From: a bacterium
Lineage (GTDB): Bacteria > Desulfobacterota > Deferrisomatia > Deferrisomatales > Deferrisomataceae
Assembly: GCA_027021615.1 (NCBI GenBank)
Contig: JALUTY010000056.1
Span: forward strand, 1 to 38,050
Reading direction: 5' to 3'
DNA: 38,050 nucleotides
In this document: piece by piece, positions 16,847 to 25,198 of the stretch
Layout: every line of letters starts with the position of its first letter
Position numbering within the stretch: position 1 is the first letter of the stretch
Notes under the pieces: generated by a model
Told to the model about the DNA's origin: nothing
Databases searched by the model: none
Seen by the model: the letters and a program-made list of their open reading frames with translations, nothing else
Made by a program: the position numbers and the translations under genes

Positions 16847-17062
16847 TTGGCCAGGGAAAGAGAACGCTCGCAGCGGCCCGGCAGCGAGTTCGAGCGGGAG
16901 CTGCGGAAGCTGAAGAAGGACTTCCAGAAGAACGTCCTTCCGGCGGTGAAGCGCCACTCGTTCTACGTGAGCAAGAGCGAGATGCGGCGCATCAAGGAGC
17001 GCAAGGCCGCCCGCCGGCGCCGGCGGCAGCTGCGCAAACTCCAGCGCCTAGGCCGCATTTAG
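16847..17062 (+). CDS. rpsU: 30S ribosomal protein S21
   Basis: 71 residues, small and very basic. The core FERELRKLKKDFQKNVLP, KRHSFYVSKSEMRR and KERKAARRRRRQLRK matches S21, which binds 16S rRNA near the anti-Shine-Dalgarno end and helps initiation. The start is TTG (16847-16849), chosen because a full AGGAGGTGA (16831-16839) lies 7 nt before it; a longer frame from upstream would read through that site. The N-terminal ten residues are not conserved. It has its own promoter and a strong terminator, so it is monocistronic. Confidence 0.85.
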   Translation: MARERERSQRPGSEFERELRKLKKDFQKNVLPAVKRHSFYVSKSEMRRIKERKAARRRRRQLRKLQRLGRI

Positions 17063-17072
17063 GCCCCTCCTT

Positions 17073-17115
17073 CCACCCCTTCCCGGACGCGTCGGGAGGG
17101 GGTGGCCGTTTCTTG
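17073..17115 (+). terminator. Intrinsic terminator of rpsU
   Basis: A 13-bp stem (17073-17085 with 17093-17105, one G-T pair), a 7-base loop and a CCGTTTCTT tail, starting 10 bp after the rpsU stop. Confidence 0.85.
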
Positions 17116-17140
17116 CATCCCCCCTCCTGTTTCCGATACT
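17113..17140 (+). promoter_or_regulatory. Possible gspLMN promoter
   Basis: TTGCAT (17113-17118) and GATACT (17135-17140), 16 bp apart, about 40 bp before gspL and directly after the rpsU terminator. Weak match; supported mainly by position. Confidence 0.3.
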
Positions 17141-17180
17141 GTGGGTGCCTTCGCGAACGCCGATCGAAGGTGCCGTCTCC

Positions 17181-18584
17181 ATGCCAAAATCCGCTTTAGG
17201 CCTTCAGGTCCGAGCCGACCGCGCCGTGGCCGTCCGGGTGAGGGGCGGGTGGAAGGGAGCGGCTGTGGAGCGGGTCTGGGGAGGGCCCCTGGATCCGGAT
17301 CGATCCGTCCCCGGTCTCGAGGCCCTGGGCCTTCCGGCCGAGTCGGTGGTGACCGGGCTCCCGGCCGACCGCCTGTTCGCCCGGACCGTGGAGCTGGCGT
17401 TCACCGACCGCAAGCGCCTCGCCCAAGCCGCACCTCTGGAGGCCGAGGAGACCCTTCCCCTACCCCTGGAGGACCTGGTGTGGGACACCCGAATCCTCGG
17501 CCGCACCCCCGCCGGGTCCCGATGCCTGGTGGTGGCCGCCCCCCAGGACGCGGTGGGGGAACGGGTGGGTCTGCTGGCCGGGGCCGGCCTCCGGGTGGAG
17601 GCCCTGGACGCCGAGCCCCTGGCCCTTGCCGGGCTGTGCCGGGCCGGGGGCCTAGCCCCGGCGTGGGTGTGCGATCTGGGCCCGGACCTGGTGCAGTGGG
17701 CAGCCGTGGGGCCGGGGGATGAGGTGACCTTCGGCTGCCTGCCCGGCCGGGGCACCGACCCCGACCTGCTGGACCAGGTGGCCCTCGCCCTCTCCGCCTG
17801 CCCTCCCCCCTTTTCCGACCCCTCCACCCCCCTCTATGTCAGCGGCCCCCTGGCGCCCGACACCGACCGGACCGAGTGGGCGGAGCACCTGGACCGCACG
17901 GTGGACCTCCTGCCCCTTCCTCCCGGTGTGAGCGCGGCAGGGGCTCCGGACGAGCTGCCGTGGCCCGGTTGGGCGGTGCCTCTGGGCCTGGCCCTTCGGG
18001 AGGCATGGCGGCCCGGCCGGTCCGGCGTGGACCTGCTCCAGGGCCCGTTCGCTCCGGAGGACCGTGGCACCCCGTGGAAGGGGCCCGCGATCCAGGCGGG
18101 GGTGTACGCCGGCATTCTCCTGGGTCTGTGGGGGATCGGAAAGGGTCTCGAGATCGCCTACCTACGGGCCCAGTACGACACCCTGAGCTCGGCCGTGCGG
18201 GAACGGTTCCGGGCCACCCTGCCGGAGGTCACCAACATCGTGAGCGAGGTGGACCAGCTGTCGGCCCGGGTCGACGAGCTCGAGGCCCGGGCCCGCAGCC
18301 TCGGAAGCCTGGTGGACCGGGAGATCTCGCCTCTTCGCCTTCTCCGGGACATCTCCGAGCGGATTCCCAAGGAGATCGAGGTGGAGTTCGAGGAGCTGGT
18401 GGTGGAGGAGAACCGGGTGCGAATCAAAGGCGTCACGGTGAGCTTCGACGCCATCGCCCGAATCGAGGCCGAGCTGGCCAAGCATCCCCGGTTCGCCCAG
18501 GTGGCCGTGAGCAAGGCCGAGACCATGGCGGCCAAGGACAAGGTTCGGTTCAACCTCACCCTCAGCCTGGGGAAGAAAGGATAA
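17181..18584 (+). CDS. gspL: Type II secretion protein GspL
   Basis: 467 residues. The N-terminal 280 residues have the actin-like cytoplasmic fold of GspL/PilM (ALGLQVRADRAVAVRV, TGLPADRLFARTVELAF, PLEAEETLPLPLEDLVWD). A single membrane helix lies at about 303-325, followed by a coiled coil and a periplasmic ferredoxin-like domain (KEIEVEFEELVVEENRVRIKG, given in part). GspL links the cytoplasmic ATPase GspE to the inner-membrane platform. ATG at 17181 behind GAAGGTG. It is followed at 3 bp by gspM. The other gsp genes (C-K) are not in the window. Confidence 0.87.
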   Translation: MPKSALGLQVRADRAVAVRVRGGWKGAAVERVWGGPLDPDRSVPGLEALGLPAESVVTGLPADRLFARTVELAFTDRKRLAQAAPLEAEETLPLPLEDLVWDTRILGRTPAGSRCLVVAAPQDAVGERVGLLAGAGLRVEALDAEPLALAGLCRAGGLAPAWVCDLGPDLVQWAAVGPGDEVTFGCLPGRGTDPDLLDQVALALSACPPPFSDPSTPLYVSGPLAPDTDRTEWAEHLDRTVDLLPLPPGVSAAGAPDELPWPGWAVPLGLALREAWRPGRSGVDLLQGPFAPEDRGTPWKGPAIQAGVYAGILLGLWGIGKGLEIAYLRAQYDTLSSAVRERFRATLPEVTNIVSEVDQLSARVDELEARARSLGSLVDREISPLRLLRDISERIPKEIEVEFEELVVEENRVRIKGVTVSFDAIARIEAELAKHPRFAQVAVSKAETMAAKDKVRFNLTLSLGKKG

Positions 18585-18587
18585 ACG

Positions 18588-19115
18588 GTGAGGCTCACGG
18601 ACCGGGAGAGGGCCGTCATCGGCCTTGGCGGGGCCGCCATCGTGGCGGTGGCGTTCTGGATCGGGGTGTGGGAACCGGTCCAGGCCCGCATCAAGCTGTG
18701 GAAACGCCGGGTCGAGGCGAAGCGGGTGGAGTACCGGAAGGTGGAGGATCTGGCCCAGCGGTACGCCGATCTGCAGACCCGTATCCGGGGGATCGAGAAG
18801 AACCTGAAACGCAGCAAGAAGTTCTCGATCCTCTCGTACCTGGAGAACCTGGCGAAGCGCCAGAGCATCCACGACCGGATCGTGCAGATGAAGCCGAAGC
18901 CTGGCGAGGTCACCCGATACTACCGGGAGAACACGGTGGAGATCCGGATGGAGAGGGTCCGGTTGAACGAGATCGTGCGGTTCTTGTTCCAGGTGGAGAA
19001 CTCGCCCGAGCTCCTTCGCATCAAACAGCTCCAGATCCGACCCCGGTTTGACGACCCCAACCTGTTGGACGTGCGGTTCCAGGTCGCCGCCTACGAGCCC
19101 CTGGAGGGACGGTGA
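18588..19115 (+). CDS. gspM: Type II secretion protein GspM-like
   Basis: 175 residues. A short basic cytoplasmic start (RLTDRERAV), one membrane helix (about 10-28), a coiled coil and a periplasmic ferredoxin-like domain (TVEIRMERVRLNEIVRFLFQ, LLRIKQLQIRPR). This is the layout of GspM, the partner of GspL. Sequence identity to GspM is generally low, so the call rests on topology and position. The start is GTG behind AAAGGA. It overlaps gspN by one base. Confidence 0.82.
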   Translation: MRLTDRERAVIGLGGAAIVAVAFWIGVWEPVQARIKLWKRRVEAKRVEYRKVEDLAQRYADLQTRIRGIEKNLKRSKKFSILSYLENLAKRQSIHDRIVQMKPKPGEVTRYYRENTVEIRMERVRLNEIVRFLFQVENSPELLRIKQLQIRPRFDDPNLLDVRFQVAAYEPLEGR

Positions 19116-19990
19116 TGGCAACGAAGGCCGGGCGGATGTTGGGCCGGGGGGTCGCCTACGCCCTGGTGTTTCTGGGGGCGTTCGGGGTGTCGCTGTGGCG
19201 GTCGCTGCCCTACGATGAGATCGCCTCGGCCGTAGAGACCCGGCTCCAGGCTCAGGGCTTGACCCTGCAGGTGCGGGGGCTCGGCCCCGGCCCTTGGTTC
19301 GGGGTCCGGGCCGAGTCGGTGAAGGTCGAGCCCCCCGGGCTTGCCGTGCGGGTGGGGGTCTCCGGCCTGGAGGTCTGGCCCTCCTGGGCCCGAGCCCTCC
19401 GGGGCCGACCGGCCCTGAGGTTTCGCGCCGCCGCGGCCGGCGGCACGGTGGAGGGCGAGGTGGGGTCGTACGGCCGGGTGCCCCTGGATCTGTCATGGGC
19501 CGACGTGGCCCTGGGGCAGATTCCCAGGCCTCCCCCGTGGAAGGAGCTCCCCCTGGCCGGCCAGACCGACGGCTCGCTGTCGGTGGACGGCCTGAGACAG
19601 AGCGCGCTCGAAGCCCGGGGCCGACTCCAGGCCTCGTTCACCGGGGTCCGCATCGGCCCCGGCAAGGTGCGCGGGGTCCCCGTGCCGGCTGTCGGCTTGG
19701 GCGACGGCGTGCTCGAGGCGACCCTGGAAGGGGGGAGAGCCGAGGTCCGCGAGGCTCGCTTTCGGGGCGGGGATCTGGAGGTCCTGCTTACCGGGGCGGC
19801 GGTGGATCTGCGCCGGCCGCTGGGGCGAAGCCCGATCAAGGGCGGCCTCGTTTCCTTGACCCCCAACCAGAAGGTGCAGGAGGATCTTGCCCTTCTGTTC
19901 GCGCTGTTCCCGGGATCACGGAGTTCCGACGGCCGCTACACCGCGCGGATCCGCGGAACCCTTCAAGCCCCCCGGCTGCTCCGGCGCTGA
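19115..19990 (+). CDS. gspN: Type II secretion protein GspN-like
   Basis: 291 residues: one membrane helix (about 9-26) and a periplasmic AsmA/GspN-type domain rich in short beta strands (AGTVEGEVGSYGR-like, LQASFTGVRIGPGKVRG). The second half ends with LVSLTPNQKVQEDLALLF and RIRGTLQAPRLLRR, as in delta-type GspN. The role in secretion is accessory. The ATG at 19115 overlaps the gspM TGA (TGATG) and follows GGAGG; a GTG one codon earlier is possible. Confidence 0.8.
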   Translation: MATKAGRMLGRGVAYALVFLGAFGVSLWRSLPYDEIASAVETRLQAQGLTLQVRGLGPGPWFGVRAESVKVEPPGLAVRVGVSGLEVWPSWARALRGRPALRFRAAAAGGTVEGEVGSYGRVPLDLSWADVALGQIPRPPPWKELPLAGQTDGSLSVDGLRQSALEARGRLQASFTGVRIGPGKVRGVPVPAVGLGDGVLEATLEGGRAEVREARFRGGDLEVLLTGAAVDLRRPLGRSPIKGGLVSLTPNQKVQEDLALLFALFPGSRSSDGRYTARIRGTLQAPRLLRR

Positions 19991-20263
19991 GCCCCGACCG
20001 GTCGGGCCGATAGGGCCCCCAGGCCCTTGCGAGGCGGGGCAGCCGGAACGGGAGGCTCGCGTGGGTCCAGGGCTTTTGTACGGGGTGTAGGGGCCTGCTT
20101 CGGGCCGCGGGCGGCTCTCCAACAGACCCCATGCCCTCGGCTGTGATGCTGTGACGCAGTGTCAACGCAACCTCTAGGAGATGAAAGAGGTTTTGCCCTT
20201 CTAGCCTCCCAGCTTCCAGCCTCCCATCCTTACGAACCTTCCAGCTTCGACAAGGAGCACTCG
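19991..20263. repeat. Repeat-bearing gap before hisI
   Basis: 20078-20116 is a solo arm (GTACGGGGTGTAGGGGCCTG start) of the ~190-bp palindromic element found at 25011 and 36431. 20200-20245 is a short array of CCTTCTAG/CCTCCCAG/CTTCCAG units, the same family as the arrays at 7883, 30615 and 35285. The hisI ribosome-binding site (AAGGAG) closes the gap. No gene is seen. Confidence 0.65.
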
Positions 20264-20647
20264 ATGGATGCGACCAAGCTCGACTTCGATAAAGCCGGCG
20301 GGCTGGTGCCCGCCGTGGTGCAAGATGCTGACACCGGCGAGGTGCTGATGCTCGCCTACATGAACGAGGAGGCGCTGCGTCGCACGCTGGAGACCGGCAA
20401 GGCATGGTTCTTCAGCCGTTCTCGGAACAAGTTCTGGATGAAGGGCGAGAGCTCGGGCCACGTGCAGGAGGTGCGGGAGGTCCGGGTGGACTGCGACGCG
20501 GACGCCGTGCTCCTGAGGGTCCGGCAGGTTGGAGGCGCTGCCTGCCACACCGGTCACCGGAGCTGCTTCTACCGCCGCGTGGAGAACGGGGCCCTGGTGG
20601 AGGACGAGGGGAAGGTGTTCGATCCCGAGGAGGTGTACGCCCTATGA
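20264..20647 (+). CDS. hisI: Phosphoribosyl-AMP cyclohydrolase
   Basis: 127 residues, third step of histidine synthesis (opens the purine ring of PR-AMP). Conserved parts are [38 protein letters not shown] with SGH, the acidic metal site DCDADAVLL and the C-terminal [11 protein letters not shown]. It is the single-domain form without the HisE pyrophosphohydrolase. ATG behind AAGGAG at 7 nt. Its stop overlaps the hisG start (ATGA), so the two are coupled. The other his genes are elsewhere. Confidence 0.95.
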   Translation: MDATKLDFDKAGGLVPAVVQDADTGEVLMLAYMNEEALRRTLETGKAWFFSRSRNKFWMKGESSGHVQEVREVRVDCDADAVLLRVRQVGGAACHTGHRSCFYRRVENGALVEDEGKVFDPEEVYAL

Positions 20648-21516
20648 GCCTCCTGAAGCTCGGCATCCCCAAGGGCAGCCTCGAGGACGCCACGGTGGAT
20701 CTGTTCCTGCGGGCGGGGTGGCGGATCCGCCGGAGCTCACGGAACTACTTCCCCACCGTGGACGACCCGGAGCTGCGGCTCTCCCTGGTGCGGGCCCAGG
20801 AGATGAGCCGGTACGTAGCCGACGGGGTGCTCGACGCCGGCCTGACCGGCAAGGACTGGATCCTCGAGAACGACTCGGACGTGGCCGAGGTGTGCGACCT
20901 GGTCTACTCCAAGGCCTCCACCAACCCGGCCCGATGGGTGCTGGTGGTGCCCAACAACAGCCCCGTGCAACGGCCCGAGGACCTGCACGGCAAGGTGGTG
21001 GCCACCGAGCTGGTGAACTTCACCCGCCGGTACTTTGCCGAGCGGGGCATTGAGGTGGCCGTGGAGTTCTCGTGGGGGGCCACCGAGGCCAAGGTGGTGG
21101 AGGGGCTGTGCGACGCCATCGTGGAGGTCACCGAGACCGGCTCCACCATTCGGGCCCACGGGCTCCGGATCGTGGAGACCCTGCTCGTGACGAACACCCA
21201 GCTCATCGCGAACCACGGGGCGTGGGCCGATCCGGCCCGGCGACGGAAGATCGAGCAGGTGGCCCAGCTGCTCCAGGCGGCCCTGCGCGCGGACGGCATG
21301 GTCGGGCTCAAGATGAACGTGCCGGGGGAGCGCATGGAGGACGTGATCGACCTGCTGCCGAGCCTCCAGGCCCCCACGGTGGCACACCTGTTCCGCACCG
21401 ACTGGCTGAGCGTCGAGGCGGTGGTCGAGGAGCGGGTGGTCCGCGATCTGGTGCCGAAGCTGCTGGCCGCCGGCGCCACCGGGATCATCGAGTACCCGTT
21501 AAACAAAATCCTATGA
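20644..21516 (+). CDS. hisG: ATP phosphoribosyltransferase, long form
   Basis: 290 residues; first and committed step of histidine synthesis (ATP + PRPP). It has [16 protein letters not shown], the [10 protein letters not shown] segment, the PRPP-binding stretch [15 protein letters not shown] and a C-terminal ACT-like regulatory domain ([34 protein letters not shown]). The ACT domain marks the long form, normally inhibited by histidine and independent of HisZ. It overlaps hisI by 4 bp. Confidence 0.95.
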   Translation: MSLLKLGIPKGSLEDATVDLFLRAGWRIRRSSRNYFPTVDDPELRLSLVRAQEMSRYVADGVLDAGLTGKDWILENDSDVAEVCDLVYSKASTNPARWVLVVPNNSPVQRPEDLHGKVVATELVNFTRRYFAERGIEVAVEFSWGATEAKVVEGLCDAIVEVTETGSTIRAHGLRIVETLLVTNTQLIANHGAWADPARRRKIEQVAQLLQAALRADGMVGLKMNVPGERMEDVIDLLPSLQAPTVAHLFRTDWLSVEAVVEERVVRDLVPKLLAAGATGIIEYPLNKIL

Positions 21517-21615
21517 CAGCCGGTTGCAACTCGGGTCCTCGTCCCATTACAGTTCCGGTCATGGTTTTCCGATAACGAATCATCCCCCTTCACCCCCAAC
21601 GGAGAGAGTCTGGTC

Positions 21616-22005
21616 ATGGAGGCACAGCAAGGACCCGGGGTCGCCCCCCCCGAGGGCGGCCCCCTGTATTCCATCAAGGAAGTGTCGGAGCTCACAGACG
21701 TCCCCGCCCACACCATCCGCCTGTGGGACCGAAAGCTGCCCGGGTTCCTCGCACCCCACCGGACCCCTGGCGGCCAGAGGCGGTTCACGGAGGAGTGCGT
21801 CGAGCGCATCCGTAAGCTCGACTACTACGTGAACCAAAAGGGAATGACCCCGGTGGGCGCCCGGCGGCGCATCGAGGAAGGGATCGGGCCCGACAGCCAC
21901 GAGGCCCAGGAGCTGCGGGAGATCATCCTGGCGGACCGCCGGGTGCGTCAGGCGATCGACGAGATCGTGGAGCTCATTCGCAAGAAGCTTCTGGAAGCCG
22001 TCTGA
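21616..22005 (+). CDS. MerR-family transcriptional regulator
   Basis: 129 residues. The N-terminal winged helix of MerR proteins is clear: YSIKEVSELTDVPAHTIRLW, the PHRTPGGQRRFTEE wing and a recognition helix. A short coiled coil follows (about 90-129, REIILADRRVRQAIDEIVEL). There is no cysteine, so it is not a metal sensor of the MerR type. ATG behind GGAGAGAG. It lies 99 bp after hisG and could be cotranscribed or use a weak TTGCAA/TACAGT promoter in the gap. Confidence 0.85.
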   Translation: MEAQQGPGVAPPEGGPLYSIKEVSELTDVPAHTIRLWDRKLPGFLAPHRTPGGQRRFTEECVERIRKLDYYVNQKGMTPVGARRRIEEGIGPDSHEAQELREIILADRRVRQAIDEIVELIRKKLLEAV

Positions 22006-22026
22006 GCCCCGGGAGGCCGCCCCCTC

Positions 22027-22794
22027 TCACCGGGCCGAGACGTACCCGGTGACCACGGCGGTGAACGGCGCCCCGAGCCCCTTGGGCGCCTCCACCTCCA
22101 CCACAAACGGCCCTCGAAAAGGCACGGGCCGGTTGAGGGAGGCGGTGGGGGCCACCCGGGAGTCCAGCAGGAACAAGGGGACGGCCCCGTCCGCCGCCAC
22201 CTGCCCGTCCACTGCCCGGGCGTCAGCCAGCAGGCGAAGGCGAAGGAACGCGTCGGCCCGGCAGTCGAGGGTCACCCCCGTGGCGTGGAACACCATACCC
22301 TGGGGCGGGGTGAACGTTTCCCGCACTACCCCGCGGTTGCCCCCGAGCACCCCCCGAAACGAGAACACGGCGAACCGCTCCTCGGGCTTGGCCGGCGTCG
22401 GGCTCGGAAGATTGGTCACGAGCACGCGCACCGGTGCCCGGTCATCCACGGTCACGGTACCCTCCACCTCGACCGGCCCCCGCCGGACCGGGGCCGGGTT
22501 GGTCACCTCAACCGGCAGGGGGGTGCTCGCCCGCACCTCCACAGCGCCCTGCACCGAAACCGGGCCGTCCAAGGTCCCGCTGATCACGCGCACGTCCTGC
22601 ACCGCGGGTAGGTTCGTCACCTCCACCGTCCCCTCCACCGGTTGGGTGAGGTAGACCGGTTGGGACGACGGCTCCGTGGGCTGGCGGATCAGGTACTCCT
22701 GCCCCCAGGCAGCCGAGACACCGAGCACGAGCACGAGGGCTGCCGGCAGTGCCCCCAGCCCTGCCCTCCGGGAACGGTCGGTGGGATTCCTCAT
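22027..22794 (-). CDS. Secreted repeat-rich protein of unknown function
   Basis: 255 residues with a signal peptide (basic start, AALVLVLGVSAAWG, cleavage near residue 31). Residues about 45-130 hold short beta-type repeats: VEGTVEVTNLP, VSVQGAVEVRAS, LPVEVTNPAPV, VEVEGTVTVDD, VRVLVTNLP. The rest (about 140-255) looks like one compact beta-rich domain (FRGVLGGNRGVVRETFTPP, VVEVEAPKGLGAPFTAVVTG). I do not recognise the family. It is likely periplasmic or surface-exposed. ATG behind GGAGGTG. It is convergent with the MerR gene. Confidence 0.7.
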   Translation of the reverse strand: MRNPTDRSRRAGLGALPAALVLVLGVSAAWGQEYLIRQPTEPSSQPVYLTQPVEGTVEVTNLPAVQDVRVISGTLDGPVSVQGAVEVRASTPLPVEVTNPAPVRRGPVEVEGTVTVDDRAPVRVLVTNLPSPTPAKPEERFAVFSFRGVLGGNRGVVRETFTPPQGMVFHATGVTLDCRADAFLRLRLLADARAVDGQVAADGAVPLFLLDSRVAPTASLNRPVPFRGPFVVEVEAPKGLGAPFTAVVTGYVSAR

Positions 22795-22888
22795 CGTGGC
22801 ACCTCCGCGTGCGGGCCTTGACCGCGGTGAAGGGGGTTGCTAGCTTGGACGCCTCTTCGACGCGTCCGTTTCTTGAGGGAGGCCGTCC

Positions 22889-23107
22889 ATGCAACGCAGG
22901 CGAAACTATCCCACCCAGTACGTGGGTGATGCAAACCCCAACCGGAAACGCCACGTCCATGACCTGGCCAACGAGAAGCCCAGCTGCGCCGTGCACGCCA
23001 TCGAGTGGGCCCACAACACGGTGACCTTCCGAACAAAGGAAGAGGCGTACGCGGCCGGGTACACCCCCTGCATCTTCTGTATGCCCTACGAACCCGGCGC
23101 GGACTGA
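22889..23107 (+). CDS. Small Ada-type zinc-binding domain protein
   Basis: 72 residues. The pattern C-A-V-H-A-I...NTVTFRTKEEAYAAGYTPC-x2-C-M-P matches the stand-alone form of the Ada methyl-phosphotriester zinc domain (C33, C61, C64 visible, plus His residues in RHVHD). It has no methyltransferase domain and the fourth ligand differs from Ada, so DNA repair is not implied; such domains also occur as small nucleic-acid or zinc proteins. ATG behind GGAGG at 7 nt. It lies 25 bp before yqgE on the same strand. Confidence 0.7.
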   Translation: MQRRRNYPTQYVGDANPNRKRHVHDLANEKPSCAVHAIEWAHNTVTFRTKEEAYAAGYTPCIFCMPYEPGAD

Positions 23108-23132
23108 GCCGCCGTCCCGAGCGAGGTGCCCC

Positions 23133-23684
23133 ATCGACCGCACGATCCTCAAAGGTCACTTCCTGGTGGCCATGCCCCAGCTCTCCGATCCCAACTTCGA
23201 ACGCACCGTGGTTCTGGTGTGCGAGCACACCGAGGAAGGGGCCTTGGGGCTGGTGATCAACCGGCCGACCCCCTTCCTGCTGGGCCAGATCTACGGGGGC
23301 CAGAACATCGAGGGCGAGGGCGGAGCCGACGAGCCCATCCACTACGGAGGGCCGGTCCAACCCGAGATGGGGTTCGTCCTGTACGAAGGGCCGGACTACG
23401 AGGGCTCGGTGGAGGTGCTGGCCGGCCTGAGGCTAGGCACATCCCTGGAGATCCTGAGGGACATCGCCCGAGAGGAGGGGCCGGAGCGGTTCCTGTTCTT
23501 CCTGGGGTACGCCGGATGGGCGCCGGACCAGCTCGAGGGGGAGATCGCCCGCAACGACTGGCTCGTGGTGCCAGCCGAGGCAGACCTGCTGTTTCGCACA
23601 CCGCCCGAGGACCGTTGGGAGCGCGCCATCCGGCTCCTGGGCATCGACCCCCACCTGCTCTCCCAGGGCTTCGGCACGGCGTGA
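23133..23684 (+). CDS. yqgE: YqgE/AlgH family protein (UPF0301)
   Basis: The family core is complete: GHFLVAMPQLSDPNFERTVV, CEHTEEGALGLVINRP, YGGPVQPEMGFVLY, FFLGYAGWAPDQLEGEI and NDWLVVPA. The function is not established; AlgH affects alginate control in Pseudomonas. The start is odd: the conserved segment ILKGHFL lies upstream of the first GTG (23166). The only codon at a correct distance from the ribosome-binding site GCGAGGTG (23121-23128) is ATC at 23133, and no ATG, GTG or TTG exists in frame there. So either a rare ATC start is used, or the GTG gives a protein lacking the first conserved strand, or one base differs. The given start is this inference. Confidence 0.85.
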   Translation: MDRTILKGHFLVAMPQLSDPNFERTVVLVCEHTEEGALGLVINRPTPFLLGQIYGGQNIEGEGGADEPIHYGGPVQPEMGFVLYEGPDYEGSVEVLAGLRLGTSLEILRDIAREEGPERFLFFLGYAGWAPDQLEGEIARNDWLVVPAEADLLFRTPPEDRWERAIRLLGIDPHLLSQGFGTA

Positions 23685-23707
23685 GGGGCCAGGGCGGCCG
23701 GGCCCGA

Positions 23708-23740
23708 GCCGCGCCCGGCCGGAAGCAGGCCCCATGCCCC
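23708..23740. repeat. Solo arm of the ~190-bp palindromic element
   Basis: GCGCCCGGCCGGAAGCAGGC followed by CCCATGCCCC matches the right arm of the elements at 25011-25198 and 36431-36624. It lies between the 3' ends of yqgE and mltD. Confidence 0.6.
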
Positions 23741-23782
23741 AGCGCCGAGACGACGCGTAGATCGGTGCAGATCGCTTTTTCG

Positions 23783-23808
23783 CCGGCAGGCCGCGCGCGG
23801 CCTGCCGG
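23783..23808. terminator. Palindromic hairpin between convergent genes
   Basis: A 10-bp perfect stem (CCGGCAGGCC/GGCCTGCCGG) around GCGCGC, between yqgE (plus) and the transglycosylase gene (minus). Neither strand has a T tract after it, so it is at most a Rho-assisted or RNA-stabilising end. Confidence 0.4.
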
Positions 23809-23812
23809 GGCT

Positions 23813-24889
23813 TCAATCTGTCAGCAGCAGGACCAGGGTCTGGCCGGGGTAGATGGTGGACCGGCGGCTGATGCCGTTCCACTCGCAGATCTCCCCCACA
23901 GTGATCCCGTAACGCCGGGCGATGGCCGTGAGGGTGTCGCCCCGCCGGACCCGATGGTAGATCTGGCGGGGCTCGGGGTGCTCGGCCTCCCACCGGACCA
24001 GCCGCTCCGGGAACTCCGGGGCCTCGCCGGCCGGCACGGTCACCCGATAGGTACCCTTTCCCAGCTCGGTCCCGACGATCCAGGGGTTCAGCTCCACGAG
24101 CCTGCGGAACCCCAGCCCCGCGGCCCGGGCCACCGCCGTCACGGGCAGCCGACGCCGATCGACCCGGAGGGTGACCTTGCGGGTGTCCCAGGCCGACCAG
24201 GTGCGAGCTCCTTCGAGGTCGATACCGTAGCGGTCAGGGTGCTCGAGCACGAGCTTGGCGGCCATGACCCGGAACACGTACCGCTCGGTCTCCCTGGGCA
24301 GACGAAGGTCGTAGAAAGAGGACTCCCCCTGGCTCTCCATGGCGTCGGCCACCCTCCTGCGGCCCGCGTTGTACGCGGCCAGGGCCAAGGGCCACGAGCC
24401 GAACGCTTCCCACAGGTCCCGCAGGTGGGCCAGGGCGGCCCGGGTCGACTTCTCCCAGTCGCGGCGGTCGTCGTATCCATCTCGGCTCTGCAACCCGTAG
24501 AGCCGGCCGGTGGCCCGCACGAACTGCCACGCCCCCACGGCTCCGGCCGAGCTCACGGCCTCGGGCCGCAGGTTGCTTTCGATCACGGCGATGTACTTGA
24601 GGTCCTGGGGCAGCCCCTCGGTCTCCAGGGCCGTCTCCACCGCGGGCAGGTACCGGGGAGCCCGCTTGAACCACAGGGCGGCGCTGACGGGGTCCCCCAG
24701 GACCACCACCAACTCCAGGTCCAAACGTTCCCGCACGTCGGCCCGGTCCAGCGGAACCGGCTCCCCGCAAAACTCCAGCGACGACGGGATCCACAGCCGC
24801 AAGAGATCGTTCACGTCGGCCCGGGCGGTCACAAGCCCCGACCCCAAGAGCACCAGGGCGATGCCGACACACCCTATCCACCCCTTCAT
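23813..24889 (-). CDS. MltD-like lytic transglycosylase with LysM
   Basis: 358 residues with a signal peptide (WIGCVGIALVLLGSG, cleavage near residue 24). The catalytic SLT domain (about 75-200) has IAVIESNLRPEAVSSAGAVG (catalytic Glu in IES), GAWQFVRATGRLYGL and ALAAYNAGRRRV, as in the MltD family, which cuts peptidoglycan to 1,6-anhydro muropeptides. One LysM repeat closes the protein (YHRVRRGDTLTAIARRYG). The cysteine at residue 7 is followed by VGIAL and is not a clear lipobox. ATG behind GGGAGGAGG. Preceded by a 482-bp gap. Confidence 0.88.
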   Translation of the reverse strand: MKGWIGCVGIALVLLGSGLVTARADVNDLLRLWIPSSLEFCGEPVPLDRADVRERLDLELVVVLGDPVSAALWFKRAPRYLPAVETALETEGLPQDLKYIAVIESNLRPEAVSSAGAVGAWQFVRATGRLYGLQSRDGYDDRRDWEKSTRAALAHLRDLWEAFGSWPLALAAYNAGRRRVADAMESQGESSFYDLRLPRETERYVFRVMAAKLVLEHPDRYGIDLEGARTWSAWDTRKVTLRVDRRRLPVTAVARAAGLGFRRLVELNPWIVGTELGKGTYRVTVPAGEAPEFPERLVRWEAEHPEPRQIYHRVRRGDTLTAIARRYGITVGEICEWNGISRRSTIYPGQTLVLLLTD

Positions 24890-25010
24890 CGCCGCGATCC
24901 TCCTCCCGGCCGCACCAATTCGACCGGTCTCCAGTAATTCGGGCCTTGGCCCGACGGGCGGCTAGGCAGCGTGGCGGGCGGCTCCGGAGTCACCGCCAGA
25001 GCTTCCGGGG

Positions 25011-25198
25011 GCGCGGGGTCTGCCGGAGAGCCGGATGCGGCTCCTCTGCTCGCCGTGCAGTGCCTCCGGCATCCGGACCGCGAAACGCACCCATTGCGCG
25101 CACCCGTGACGGCCCCCCCGTGTCTTGTGCCTGCGCGGCGAGTCTCATGCTCGGCTTCGCGCCCGGCCCGGCCGGAGGTAGCCCCCATGCCCCGCACG
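25011..25198. repeat. ~190-bp palindromic repeat element, copy 1
   Basis: The left end (GGGGTCTGCCGGAGAGCCGG, then ATGCGGC and GCTCGCCG) and the right end (GCGCGGCGA ... CGCGCCCGG ... CCCCATGCCCC) match copy 2 at 36431-36624 in order and spacing; the centres differ. The ends are imperfect inverted repeats of about 50 bp. It encodes no protein. It resembles a MITE or large REPIN. Confidence 0.65.
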
